The position numbers and the translations under genes were made by a program. Shown here one piece after another: positions 13,286 through 23,792 of a DNA stretch of 64,000 bases. This stretch comes from Ceratothoa steindachneri (Eukaryota; Arthropoda; Malacostraca; Isopoda; Cymothoidae), in the NCBI GenBank assembly GCA_963969495.1, contig OZ018327.1:30511175-30575174 (forward strand). The letters are read 5' to 3'. Position 1 is the stretch's first letter. Every line of letters begins with the position of its first letter. Below the pieces are notes generated by a model. It was not told the origin of the DNA. It searched no databases and worked only from the letters and a program-made list of their open reading frames with translations.

Positions 13286-13388
13286 TTTGTTTATATTTTC
13301 CCAGAGTTTTTCTCCTGACTTGTTATCTTTTACTTCTTGAGTAATATTTTTTTCATATTTTTCTATAGCTTCTCTTATTAGTATATGA

Positions 13389-13459
13389 ACCTACCCATTA
13401 CTAGACCACAATCTCTACCTGCGAAAAGTATTAATAATGAAGATAAACAAAACTCTCAG
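13389..13459 (+). repeat. Duplicated gag segment, right half
   Basis: About 70 bp nearly identical to 10210-10280 (differences include cgaaaa/caaaaa and aacaaa/aacaca). With 10599-10632 it reconstitutes one gag segment split by the RT element. Confidence 0.8.
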
Positions 13460-13460
13460 G

Positions 13461-15195
13461 AGCTGCCAAGTGTAGGCCATGAATGGTCTTTTGCAGTCTC
13501 CTTCTTTTCTTATGTTCTTAAGAAACAAGGTTAGGAATAGAGCAAAACATTTCTTTAAAAGGATATTCCATCTTAAGAAAAGATAAAAGCCATAATGGAG
13601 GAGGAGTTCTACTTGCCATAGCCTCCTGGGTACCATTTGTAACTTTAAATATCACCTCTGATCTGGAAGCTATAGCAGCTAGAATTAATTTACCATCTTT
13701 AAAATTCACAATTTGTTCAATCTATATACCTCCAAGATTTCCTTTAACTACATAAGACTTAATGAATCTTTATAACCAACTTCCTCCACCAGTATTAATA
13801 TCTGGAGATTTGAATGGACATCACTACCTGTGGGGCTCATCAGAATGCTGTCCTAGAGGAAATAAAATAACAGATTTTATTGAAGAAGCAAATTTATACA
13901 TCCTAAACTCAAAGGCCCCAACTTATTGCAATGAATTTAGAGGACACTTTTCTCATATAGATATATCTCTATGCCCCCATTCTTTAAAACTAAACTTAGA
14001 GTGGAAAGTACTACCAGATCTTTATGATAGTGACCACTTCCCCATAATTATGGAAACGATGTATGAAATGAAGTATAATACCAGGCCCAAATGGCTATAT
14101 AAAGGTAATTTAAAAAAATTTCATCAAGAGCTACAAATTCCAAAAGTCAATATTTCACTTAATGCAAATGATGCTTGCCTTCTAGTAACCTCTGCTATCA
14201 CCAAATGTGCAGCCAAAACCATACCAAAGTCATCATCAAGAATATTCCCTAAATATAACAATCCCTGGTGGAATGATAGTTGTGCCTATGCAATAAAAGT
14301 TAAAAAAAAGCCTATAAACTATTTAAGAAGTACATGAATCCAGTCTTTACTGTTATATCATAAAGCTAAAGCCTTAGCCAGAAGGGTAATTAGATTATCA
14401 AAACGTCTCTTGGAGAAGGTTTGGACAAACTATTAATCATAACATTCATACAGCAGAAGTTTGGGATAAGATAGGGAGACTTACAAAAGGACATAAACCC
14501 CATCCACTCGTCACATTAAAATCTGGCAGTAACTTTACTTCTGACCCATTTGTGACTGCCCAAATATTAGCTGGCCACTTTGCTACTATTAGCAGTATTC
14601 ACTCCAACATAGAACCCTTTGTATACACTATGGTGGAGGCTGAATTTAATGAAATTTCATTTGGGGTATCTAACAATGAGGAATATAACTGCCCAATTAC
14701 ATTATATGAATTAGAAAAAGCTATTCCACAAAACAAACCAAGCTCTCCTGGCATGGATGACATAATATATCCTTTCCTAGCAAATCTTAGTAACCTAAAT
14801 AAACATAATCTCTTAAATTTCTACAATCACCTATTTCTAAATAATACCTATCCAGATACATGGAAAGAGAGTTTACTCATCCCTATTTTAAAGCCAGGGA
14901 AACCAAGTCAGGAACCATCTTCTTACCGCCCTATAGCCTTGACAAGCTGCTTATGCAAGACATTAGAGAGAATATTGACCATTAGATTACAGAAATACCT
15001 TAATGAAAAAAAGTACTTATCATACTACCAAAGTGGATTCAGAAAGCACTTCTCAACTATGGATAGTTTGGGTAGCTTAGAATGTGACATAAGGGAAGCG
15101 TTCCTCTGCAATAAATATGTAATGGCAATCTTTCTGGACATTGAAAAAGCATATGATACCATTTGGCACCATGGTCTTTATAAAAAACTATAATT
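13461..15195 (+). pseudogene. Family M LINE ORF2: endonuclease and RT fingers/palm
   Basis: Translation shows endonuclease blocks NGGGVLLAI (near 13600), SIYIPPR, ISGDLNGHHYLWG (about 13798-13836), HIDISLC and YDSDHFPI. RT blocks follow: SSPGMDDI, SYRPIALTSCLCKTLE (about 14922-14970), SGFRKHFST and FLDIEKAYDT (about 15130-15160). The DD motif, thumb and any RNase H are missing, because the element ends near 15195 where a CR1-like LINE begins. Stops at 13758 and 14337 and a frameshift near 15190 inactivate it. It is close in sequence plan to family N (I/Nimb-like). Confidence 0.85.
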
Positions 15196-15274
15196 TCTAT
15201 GACCTTCGGCCTCATCCAAAACCTTTTTGTGGTTGGATTAAAAAATATATAATGAACTTAGGATATGACCCCAT

Positions 15275-16875
15275 TGATTTAAACACCATAAAAATATCTA
15301 ACTGCTATATAACACTAACTAAAGTTCACTTTAACCTTATTAACAATCTTATTAGCAATCACTGAAACTCATTTAAATTCAGAAATTAAAGATTCAGAAG
15401 TTCAGATAGAAAACAACAATATATATAGATGCGACCGATACGAAAGATCTCATGGTGGAGTTGCTCTCTATTTAAAACAAACTGTTGATAGTGAAAAAGT
15501 TTTAACTTTTCAAATGGCACTTGTGAACTCCTTGTTATAAAAATCATTATTTATATCGTCCCCCAAATACATCCTCCTATAGTTTTAAAGAAATTATTGA
15601 TAAAATTAAACTATGTGAAGAAATAAAAAATAATGCAAATGATTTACTAGTATTTGGGGATTTCAACTTACCAAGTGCAAAGTGGTGACAAAATGGTACT
15701 CTTAAATCAGGACTAGATATTAATAACTATAATATAATAAATGATTTTATGTCAGATTTATGTCTCAGTCAGTTTGTTCATGAAGGGACTAGAAAAGATA
15801 ACTTACTTGATTTAATTTTTTCAAATAATAAAAATCTTAGCGATGATATTGAAATTTCCAGCACTGTTCACTCAGATCATAATATAATAAAAATTCAAAC
15901 TTCTTTAATATTTGAAAATAACAAAAGTTCTAAAAGTAGAAAAATTCCATTTTATGATCTAAACATCTTTAAAAGTGACTGGAAGAAAATAAATGAACTG
16001 AAGAAGCTTTGGAAAATATAAATAATTATCTATCTAATATATGGTATTCAAACACTCCTATAAAAAATCAGCATAAGAATACACTAACTAAAGAACACAA
16101 GGAAATAAAATATTTAATGAAAAAATGTAATAAAATTTCAAAGAAACTAAAAAGAAACATGAGTGAGGATAACAAATCAAAACTGAATGAAAACATTTTG
16201 AATTTAGAAAGAAATATTAAATTATTCCATAAGAAAGAAGATATTATAGAAGAAAATAATGCTATATCACATATAAAAGATAATAGCAAGTATCTATTTA
16301 AATATGCAAATAAGAAAAATACTGTGAAATCTAAAATTGGTGCACTCTTAACACCAGAAAATAAACTAACTTCAATCCTACAGAGATGGCAAATATTTTA
16401 CAAGATCAGTATGCATCTGTATGGAACAAGCCAAATACAATAGACAATCAAATAGAAAAAGAAAATATAATTATAGAGGCACCTCAAAAATCAATAAAAG
16501 ATATTGAGTTTTTCCCAAAAGATATTATTGATGCAATCACTATATTACCAAACCATTCTGCACCAGGCCCAGATGGAATAGGCACAATTATATTAAAAAA
16601 CTGCAAAGTGTCACTGCCTGTTCCATTGTTCTACTTCTATCGAAAATCTCTTGATAATTCAGAAATTCCAATGACTATGAAACAAGCACATGTAATTTCA
16701 ATACTAAAAAAAGCCCCCAAAAGACTACCTGAAAACTATCGACCCATATCATTAACATCACATGTTATAAAAATATTTGAGAGAATTGTTAAAACTAATA
16801 TAGTCAAATTCCTTGAAGAAAATAAATTATTGAAAAAATTCCAGCATGGATTCAGAAAACAAAGATCATGCCTTA
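15275..16875 (+). pseudogene. CR1-like LINE ORF2: endonuclease and partial RT
   Basis: Endonuclease blocks: LLAITETHLN (about 15354), CDRYERSHGGVALYLK (about 15430-15477), FGDFNLPSAKW (about 15653-15686), and VHSDHNIIKI. A Lys-rich linker follows (16009-16443). RT then starts with HSAPGPDGIG (about 16555), ENYRPISLTSHVIKIFE (about 16733-16785) and HGFRKQRSCLT (about 16845-16877). Several frameshifts. The RT stops abruptly at about 16875, where family-N copy B begins. The junction shares a short TATCTCCTTGA-like stretch, so the exact breakpoint is uncertain by about 10 bp. Confidence 0.8.
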
Positions 16876-17093
16876 CTTATCTCCTTGAGAAAGAAATCCT
16901 GACCGTTCAGGCCCAAGATCGACTCTCATTCCGCGAGGCTAAGGACTTGGTCCTTGCGTGCCCGGCTCTGCCTGGGACGTCATATGCCTCAATAGTTATA
17001 AAGGCACCCTCTGCTCCTGGCCCATCCAGGCCAATGAGCACGGTTGTTTCCACGCCCATTCGGAGCCCCTCTGCGGGCTCTACCCAACCCGGG
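16876..17093 (+). mobile_element. Family N LINE copy B, part 1 (gag fragment)
   Basis: Corresponds to copy A positions about 19329-19545 (gag after the zinc knuckles: LLEKEILTVQAQDRLSF...). It is the left piece of copy B, split by the insertion of copy A. The last 13 bases (17081-17093, TACCCAACCCGGG) are the target-site duplication, repeated at 24027-24039 where copy B resumes. Confidence 0.85.
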
Positions 17094-17691
17094 CCCCGTA
17101 AGGGGCGCGGCGATTTGCCATCCTGGCCGCCGTGCTGACGGGATCCAGCGCCCCGTCCGGCCCCAGCTTAGCCTCTCTTCCTTCCTTCAGATAGCCTGTA
17201 TTCCTATCCTACCTCGTCGCTTTTCATACAACCTCTCCCACAACTTTCTCTGGTCAGCCTCTAATTTCACAGGGTAGAAGCTGACCTTCTTCTCAGCCAA
17301 TCGTCCCGGATCGGGGCTGAGGGGGGAGGGGACAATGTCCCCTAACCCCTGAGCTCCGGTCTGGGGTAGTTGGCTTTTAACAACTTGCTTCATCCCCACC
17401 CATACCTTCCTCACATCCCTTTTCCTCTCGTCTTCAAAATCTATCCGTTTTACGCCGTGTTCAAGGTGGAGCCGCCATGCCGAAGGACTGCCAGGCCACC
17501 AGGCGGGAGGGGTGGTCCCAAATGGCGGCGCCTGGCTCTGCCGGGCCTGTAAGCACCTCTTGCAGTGCGGGCTACTGCAAGAGGTGGTGAGCGATTGCGT
17601 CCCGTAAAACAAAGAGGGTCACCATGCCCAATGATGAAACAAAAAAACATCTCCCCTTAATTCCCCCTATAACAACAACGGAGCCGCCCTC
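17094..17691 (+). promoter_or_regulatory. 5' untranslated region of copy A (presumed internal promoter)
   Basis: 598 bp, also present at 36726 (copy E) and 37856 (copy F), all starting near CCCGTAAGGGG. Non-LTR elements carry promoters here, but no motif can be proved. An ATG in good context (CACCATGCCC at 17620-17629) opens a 45-codon frame that is not the main ORF1 frame. Confidence 0.7.
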
Positions 17692-20064
17692 GTGCAGCTC
17701 CACAGAAAAGATGGAGGTCCCCCCCCTGTGCTTGCGCAGGGGACCCTCCATACCTCTTTAACCGGAGAGGAGGCTTACTCCTCTCCTACGCCTACGGGTG
17801 TAGGGGACTCCCCCTCACCCCCTTCTCTGGAGGTGCTTTCGGGCACCTCCCTATCTCCAGCGGCAGTCCCTCCTATGCTTTCTAAGGGGACTGCCAAGAA
17901 AGCCAGCAGGCAGCCCATTGCCGACCGCCCCTCGTACAAGCGGCTCGGTAGGGCAAACCCCCTTAGGGGGAAGAGGGAAGCCAGGCCCCTTCGGTCGCTT
18001 CCCTCAAAAGACCTGCTGGCAAAAATATTAAACCTTGCCGGGGTCAAGGCCTGTGCCTCCCCACTAAAGACTTATGACGCTGCCAAGGGGACCTGCGATG
18101 TCCTGGGAGGGGATGGCCAACTGGAGGCCCCTCCTGTGATAGACATGGTCCTTGAGGAAAACCAGCCTCAGACGGTAGGGCCTTCCATGGGGGGGAATCC
18201 GGGCTTGGCGCCAAGCACCGAACCCGAATCCGCCCCTATGCAAGGTCCTCATCAAACGGCTGTGGATTCTCAGGCAGGACAAGGAGGGGAGGGATCTCCT
18301 CCGGATGAACCCCCTGCGCCCACCGGGACCTTCTCCATTTCAGAGAAGGACCTGGCTGAGGCCGGTCCATCTGGCCTGGGGGCTTCTACCGGCGGGGGTG
18401 AGAAGCGGGTTCATTCCCCGCCCTCCTCTCCTAAAAAGAAGAAAAAGACAAGAAAGACGAAAAAGACTCGGGGCTCCTCTCCATCCGCGGGGGCTGCGGG
18501 GACGGATGGGTCTGCTGCCACTTTGGTAGGTGACCAAGCCAAGATCGGCAAATCCGGCCCCTCTACCCCCTCGTGTGCGGAGCTCCTGACCAAGACTAAG
18601 TTGAAGAATGCACAGGGCGGAGCCTCGATGACATCGGGGCCCCTCATTCAGAGGTTACCTGGCGTTTTCGAGCCCGCTGGCTTCAAACGCTTCCTCGTTA
18701 TTCGCTCCACTGATGGCACCATGTTGTCTAAGGGCAACATGATCCATCAGAGGAGAGGATTAGCTAGTGCAATTGGTAGAGAGCCGAAGGTGACCCGTTT
18801 CTCGGACGGCAGCCTTCTGGCGAATGCGGCGAATCCCGCCGAGGCGGCCAAGATAAGTGCTCTTCGGACACTTCATGGCACCCCGGTGAGTGTGACGCCG
18901 CACTCTACCATGAACTTTGTGAAAGGAGTAGTTTATGCGAGGGAACTCGTTGACTACTCCATTGAGGACATCACCTTAGAGCTGGCCGACCATGGGGCGG
19001 TCAAGGTCGAACGTGTGATGAGAAAACAGGGAGGGGCCTCGAGACCCACCCCTACACTCTTCGTCACGTTCGACTGTGACAAGCTCCCTGAGTCGGTGCG
19101 TGCCGGTTGGTACCGCTACCGCGTGAAGGCATTCGTGCCACTTCCGCGGCGGTGCTATTACTGTCACCGCTTCGGCCATACGAATCGCTCATGTAGACGT
19201 GCAAAGTCGGGGTCACCCGAAGTCTGTGTAAATTGCTCCAAGGTTGCACACGATAAGTCCAAATCGTGTGTGGCCAAGTGTGTCAATTGCGGAGAGCCGC
19301 ACCCTGCTTCTTCGAAGCAATGTGGTGCATATCTCCTTGAGAAAGAAATCCTGGCCGTTCAGGCCCAGGATCGACTCTCATTCCGCGAGGCAAAGGACTT
19401 GGTCCTGGTGCGCCCGGCTCTGCCTGGGACGTCATATGCCTCAATAGTTAGGAAGGCACCCTCTGCTCCCGGCCCATCCAGGCCAACGAGCACGGTTGTT
19501 TCCGCGCCCATTCGGAGCCCTTCTGCGGGCTCTACCCAACCCGGGCGCTCCCCTGGTAAAGCTGGCGGCAAAAAGGGCTCATACCCTGCCCCGGCTAAAA
19601 CCAGGGCTCCCCCCTCTTCCCCCAGCGTGACCGTTTCCCGTAAGGCGAAACGGCCACGCGCCTCCACCGAGTCGTTAGACTCACAGGAGGCAACACCCCT
19701 GAAGATGGTCGCTAGGCCATCTTCCGGGGTTCCTAAAGCTGCCCCCCGAAAGGAGGACAGCAACAAAGGAGCTTCGGCTCCTTCGCCCACGCCCCGAAGT
19801 GGAGCGAGTGGCTCGGAGACAGTGGTTCCTCGAAAAGAGGGCCCCCCGCCTCCCAAGCCGCAACGCCCGCCTAAGGTTTCGAGGCGGAGGGAGGAAAAGA
19901 CTCGCATGGCGAGCCCAACCTCCCCCAATAAGTCCTCGAAGGCGACAGCGCCTTCAGCGCTTTGTCCGGCCAACAGCGCCCGGGGTTCTGCCCCCGGGAA
20001 GCGTACGGCCATTCCCGTGAGGGTCTTCAATTCGAGGAGGGTCCCCGCGTCTCCTCCGAGCTAG
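17692..20064 (+). CDS. Copy A ORF1: Gag-like nucleic-acid-binding protein
   Basis: 790 codons. Pro/Ser-rich N-terminus with a basic KKKKK tract at about residues 248-262. A conserved middle domain follows (about 325-470). Three CCHC-type knuckles, residues about 487-543, begin CYYCHRFGH, CVNCSKVAH and CVNCGEPHP. The LEKEILAVQAQDRLSFREAK block and a Ser/Pro/Lys-rich tail end the protein. Such proteins package LINE RNA into RNPs. The start is uncertain: I use the first in-frame ATG, but a better-context ATG lies upstream in another frame (17624). The stop at 20062-20064 lies inside ORF2. GC-rich, unlike the flanking host DNA. Confidence 0.88.
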   Translation: MQLHRKDGGPPPVLAQGTLHTSLTGEEAYSSPTPTGVGDSPSPPSLEVLSGTSLSPAAVPPMLSKGTAKKASRQPIADRPSYKRLGRANPLRGKREARPLRSLPSKDLLAKILNLAGVKACASPLKTYDAAKGTCDVLGGDGQLEAPPVIDMVLEENQPQTVGPSMGGNPGLAPSTEPESAPMQGPHQTAVDSQAGQGGEGSPPDEPPAPTGTFSISEKDLAEAGPSGLGASTGGGEKRVHSPPSSPKKKKKTRKTKKTRGSSPSAGAAGTDGSAATLVGDQAKIGKSGPSTPSCAELLTKTKLKNAQGGASMTSGPLIQRLPGVFEPAGFKRFLVIRSTDGTMLSKGNMIHQRRGLASAIGREPKVTRFSDGSLLANAANPAEAAKISALRTLHGTPVSVTPHSTMNFVKGVVYARELVDYSIEDITLELADHGAVKVERVMRKQGGASRPTPTLFVTFDCDKLPESVRAGWYRYRVKAFVPLPRRCYYCHRFGHTNRSCRRAKSGSPEVCVNCSKVAHDKSKSCVAKCVNCGEPHPASSKQCGAYLLEKEILAVQAQDRLSFREAKDLVLVRPALPGTSYASIVRKAPSAPGPSRPTSTVVSAPIRSPSAGSTQPGRSPGKAGGKKGSYPAPAKTRAPPSSPSVTVSRKAKRPRASTESLDSQEATPLKMVARPSSGVPKAAPRKEDSNKGASAPSPTPRSGASGSETVVPRKEGPPPPKPQRPPKVSRRREEKTRMASPTSPNKSSKATAPSALCPANSARGSAPGKRTAIPVRVFNSRRVPASPPS

Positions 20065-23000
20065 GCCTGGAGGGCATATTCCTTCAATGGAATTGCCGTG
20101 GACTCCGGGCCAACTGGGAGGAGCTGCGGAGGCTCGTCTCGTCCCGTTCCCCGTTAGCTATTTTTTTGCAGGAGACCATGCTAGGTGCGTGCCCCCTCCC
20201 TGCCCTCCCGGGGTATAAGGGTCTTGCGACCCCACCACCGCGGGATGGCCGGGCTGGGGGATGCGCAGTTTACACCCGGCATGATGTCTCCGTTCTTCCT
20301 TTCTCTTTAGATACCTCCTTTCAGGCAGTGGCTGTGCAGCTGCACCTGGATAGGAGGTATACTATCATTTCTGCGTACATTCCACCGTCAGCTGACTTCG
20401 ACGCGGGGGACTTCCGCCGCGTCGTGGCACGGTTGCCGAGGCCCTATCTCTTGCTTGGAGATCTGAACGGCAGGCATCCTCTCTGGGGAGATTACTCCAT
20501 AAATCCCAGGGGACAAGTCCTTGCCGATCTGATCAAAGAGCTTGAGATGGGTGTCCTAAACGTGGATGAGTTTACGCATCACTGTCCGAGAATCGCTTCA
20601 TTTTCTTGCCTTGACCTATCCTTGTGCTCTTCGGATGCACAGCCTGATTTTGATTGGGGGGTGGTCGATGACCTCCATGGTAGTGATCACTTTCCCATTC
20701 AAATATCATTTTCAGGGCAACTGCCGCCTGAGAGACCACCTCGGTGGTGCTTGGCGCAGGCGCGGTGGCCTGCATTTCAGGAAATGACTGAATTCTCTAT
20801 CTCAGTCGAGGAGTTTAGGTCGGTAGATGAGGCCGTTGAGTTCTTCTCCGGCAACCTCATCGCCGTGGGCCTGACTACTATTCCTAGGACGTCTGGCCGT
20901 TTTGCACGCCGACCACTCCCATGGTGGTCGGCCGAGTGTGAGACGGCCCTCAAACAGAAGCGTTATGTCTACATGCGCTATAAGCGCCGCCCGAACGATT
21001 TCACTGTCGCTGAATTTCGTCGGGCTAGGGCTAGGTTCCGGTATATTTCGAAGCACGCCCGCCGCTCTTCTTGGCGGGCATACGTGTCTTCACTTAACGG
21101 GAAGACCCCTTTAGCTGAGGTGTGGAAGCGAGTCAAAAGGATTCGGGGCAAGTTCTCGCAGGACCCCCCTCCCGTTCTCCAGGAGAATGGGACCGCAATC
21201 TCAGACCCCGCGTCCGTGGCGGAATCCTTAGCGACCGCTTTTTCCGCATTCTCTAGCCGTGATGCTGCTCCGCCAGCATTCAATGCACGTCGTGATGTCG
21301 CGGAAGGCCGCCGGCTGGACTTTACCTCCAGAGGCGGAGAACCCTTCAACGACAAGTTTACTGTGAGTGAGTTGCGCTCCGCTCTCGCTTCGTGCGCGGA
21401 CACCGCCCATGGTCCGGACGATGTCCCGTACGCCATGCTTCGACACCTGGGTGAGCGAGGCATGGCCTTTCTGTTAGATTTGTTCAACAGGATCTGGGTG
21501 GAAGGTCTTCTCCCCGACTCCTGGCGAATCGCTACTGTGCTCGCCTTTCGCAAGCCGGGGAGAGATCACTCTACTCCGACCGGTTTCCGCCCAATCTCTC
21601 TAACCTCTTGCGTGTGCAAGTTGATGGAGAAATTGGTAAATGTTAGATTAGCCTATTTCCTGGACAGCGGAGGCCATCTGTCTTCTGCACAGTGCGGCTT
21701 CCGTAAGTTCCACTCCACGTCGGATGCTCTGCTCCGACTGGAAAATGCCGTCTGCGAGGCTTTCCTTCGTAGACAGCACTACGCCACGGTGTTTTTTGAT
21801 CTGGAGAAGGCCTATGATACCGCATGGCGATACGGTATCATGGAGACTCTCCACACGATGGGGGCGAGGGGACGCCTCCCAATGTTTATATCTGAATTTT
21901 TGCGAGATCGTCGATTCCGCGTACGGGTGGGGGGAGCCCTCTCCGGCCCAAAGGAGCAGGAAGAGGGTGTCCCGCAGGGAAGTGTCCTCAGTGTCACACT
22001 CTTTGCCCTGAGCATCAACGGCATCACCTCGGTGCTGCCGGAAGATGTTCTCGCTACGCTCTACGTGGACGACCTTTCGATCTCTTTTGGCGCGGCCCAG
22101 ATGCCAACTCTGGAGCGCCGACTCCAACAGGCATTGAACCGCGTCTCTCGCTATGCCGAAGCGCACAGGTTTCGGTTTTCTTTGGCCAAGACTAAGGTGG
22201 TGCACTTCTGCCGCCACCCACGGCTTCACCCCGACCCAGATTTGTTTCTTAATGGGGTGCGCCTGGATGTGGTTGAGTCGCACCGTTTCCTTGGTCTTGT
22301 ATTCGACCGACGCCTCACCTGGGAGGCTCACATTCGCAGCCTTAGGGTCTCTTGTACCCGCGCCATGGACATTCTCCGTTCCGTGACGTTCAGCGCTTGG
22401 GGCGCTGATAGGGCTACCGCCTTACTTTTTTATCGATCCTTTGTTCGCTCGAAGCTCGACTACGGATGCGAGTTTTATGCATCCGCAGCCGAGTGTTTAT
22501 TGCGGAAGGTGGATTCGATCCACCACACCGGCCTTCGCCTTGCGACCGGTGCCTTCCGCACTTCCCCCATTGAGAGCCTGTTGGTCGATGCTGGGGAGAT
22601 GCCACTCGCTCTGCGCCGCGTGCAGTGCATCACTCGCCTGTACGCGCGAGCCCGGCGCCTCCCTCAGTCGCCAACAGCTCTCACTGCATCCGCAGCTGAT
22701 CTCGATGGTGCCTATGCCGCCGAGAGACGCCAGTCATACCCTAAGCCCTTTGGGTTTAGGGCCAGGAAACTCCTTCGAGAGGTAGATATAGCTCTCGGGC
22801 CGGTGGCGCCCCTGGTTCTGCCCAGGACGCCACCCTGGAGGGTACCACATTTGGCTATTTGTCGCCACGCCTCTGCTCCCAAAGCTTGTACTGCGCCGGG
22901 AGTATTGCGTTCGACCTTTTTGGAGCACACATCGTGTCACGCTGGTACCGTGCCAGTGTATACGGATGGCTCCAAGTCCCAAGAGGGGGTCGGCTTCCAC

Positions 23001-23792
23001 GCCGTATCCCCTCTGTTTGAAGTCAGCGGGGCTCTACCAGGCGCTGCGTCTGTCTTCACGGCCGAGCTGGTGGCAATACACCACTCGGTACGGGAGATTA
23101 CGCGACGTGCCCGGTTCGGAGACCGGATTGTGATTTATAGCGACTCACAAAGCGCCCTGAGTGCTCTCGGGGCATTGGAATCTCCGCATCCCCTGGTTCG
23201 CGAAATCCGTGACGCCACGGTTTTGGCGAGCCGGGCAGATGTCGAGATTATCTTCTGCTGGGTTCCTGGACATGTAGGAATTGCGGGGAATGAGCGCGCC
23301 GATGAGGGCGCCAAAGAGTCCGCGAGGACTCTGCGACCGGACCAGCGTTTCGCTCTTCCTCACACTGACTACATGGCAGGAATACGGGCAGCTCTTCGGA
23401 CTGCTTGGCAAAGAAGATGGGAGACGGTCGAGGGGAACTTAAAGTTGCGTGCCATTGCGCCGCGACTGTTCCTATGGACCTATCCCCCAATGCCGCGGCG
23501 GCTTCAGGTTGCTTTCTGTCGTCTTCGAATCGGACACACTCGTGTGACGCATCGTTACTTGGTGGAGCGCTCGCATGTGCCCTATTGCAACGACTGCGTC
23601 GTCCCCCAGACTGTTCGGCATATTCTTGTCGAATGTCCCAGTCTGGGTGATCTTCGCGCACGATACCTGTCTCGGTACCGGGATGGGCGGGGTCGCTACC
23701 GCCTGTCCCTTGTACTCGGGACGAGTGCGTGCACCATGACTGGTGGACTTATTGACTTTTTGGGGGAGGCCGGCCTTCTCCCTTTTATTTAA
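19962..23792 (+). CDS. Copy A ORF2: endonuclease, reverse transcriptase, RNase H
   Basis: 1276 codons, uninterrupted. Endonuclease: LQWNCRGLR near residue 40, LQET near 70, YIPPS near 140, LLGDLNGRHPLWGD near 163-176, GSDHFP near 239. RT: FRPISLTSC near 540, FFDLEKAYD near 609, GVPQGSVLS near 668, YVDDL at about 700-704. RNase H: VYTDGSK near 998, AELVAIHHS near 1030, IYSDSQSAL near 1054, WVPGHVGIAGNERADEG near 1096, giving the full D-E-D-H-D set. A C-x2-C...H-x4-C finger lies near 1208. It would nick DNA and prime reverse transcription at the target. The first ATG overlaps ORF1 by 103 bp in a different frame, so translation may use reinitiation or frameshifting. All catalytic residues I can check are present. 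Confidence 0.93.
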   Translation: MSGQQRPGFCPREAYGHSREGLQFEEGPRVSSELGLEGIFLQWNCRGLRANWEELRRLVSSRSPLAIFLQETMLGACPLPALPGYKGLATPPPRDGRAGGCAVYTRHDVSVLPFSLDTSFQAVAVQLHLDRRYTIISAYIPPSADFDAGDFRRVVARLPRPYLLLGDLNGRHPLWGDYSINPRGQVLADLIKELEMGVLNVDEFTHHCPRIASFSCLDLSLCSSDAQPDFDWGVVDDLHGSDHFPIQISFSGQLPPERPPRWCLAQARWPAFQEMTEFSISVEEFRSVDEAVEFFSGNLIAVGLTTIPRTSGRFARRPLPWWSAECETALKQKRYVYMRYKRRPNDFTVAEFRRARARFRYISKHARRSSWRAYVSSLNGKTPLAEVWKRVKRIRGKFSQDPPPVLQENGTAISDPASVAESLATAFSAFSSRDAAPPAFNARRDVAEGRRLDFTSRGGEPFNDKFTVSELRSALASCADTAHGPDDVPYAMLRHLGERGMAFLLDLFNRIWVEGLLPDSWRIATVLAFRKPGRDHSTPTGFRPISLTSCVCKLMEKLVNVRLAYFLDSGGHLSSAQCGFRKFHSTSDALLRLENAVCEAFLRRQHYATVFFDLEKAYDTAWRYGIMETLHTMGARGRLPMFISEFLRDRRFRVRVGGALSGPKEQEEGVPQGSVLSVTLFALSINGITSVLPEDVLATLYVDDLSISFGAAQMPTLERRLQQALNRVSRYAEAHRFRFSLAKTKVVHFCRHPRLHPDPDLFLNGVRLDVVESHRFLGLVFDRRLTWEAHIRSLRVSCTRAMDILRSVTFSAWGADRATALLFYRSFVRSKLDYGCEFYASAAECLLRKVDSIHHTGLRLATGAFRTSPIESLLVDAGEMPLALRRVQCITRLYARARRLPQSPTALTASAADLDGAYAAERRQSYPKPFGFRARKLLREVDIALGPVAPLVLPRTPPWRVPHLAICRHASAPKACTAPGVLRSTFLEHTSCHAGTVPVYTDGSKSQEGVGFHAVSPLFEVSGALPGAASVFTAELVAIHHSVREITRRARFGDRIVIYSDSQSALSALGALESPHPLVREIRDATVLASRADVEIIFCWVPGHVGIAGNERADEGAKESARTLRPDQRFALPHTDYMAGIRAALRTAWQRRWETVEGNLKLRAIAPRLFLWTYPPMPRRLQVAFCRLRIGHTRVTHRYLVERSHVPYCNDCVVPQTVRHILVECPSLGDLRARYLSRYRDGRGRYRLSLVLGTSACTMTGGLIDFLGEAGLLPFI

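Larger units (their letters stand above)
10633..13385 (-). mobile_element. 5'-truncated non-LTR retrotransposon, clade unresolved
   Basis: An AT-rich element on the - strand with RT, thumb and a C-terminal Cys/His motif but no endonuclease, so it is 5'-truncated near 13385. Its 3' side (10633-10990) is non-coding and ends in GAACA-type short repeats (GTTCTGTTCTG on +), as in RTE-like LINEs. It lies inside a duplicated gag segment of family M, with ACCT at both edges as a possible target duplication. Confidence 0.75.

Noticed and set aside
19359..20030. Long antisense frame in copy A gag (223 codons), repeated in copy B
   Set aside because: Shadow of the GC-rich Pro/Ser/Lys gag tail on the opposite strand. 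It has no motif and overlaps the real ORF.
21648..22331. Antisense frame of 227 codons over the copy A RT
   Set aside because: Opposite-strand shadow of the RT; similar shadows appear in B and F for the same reason.
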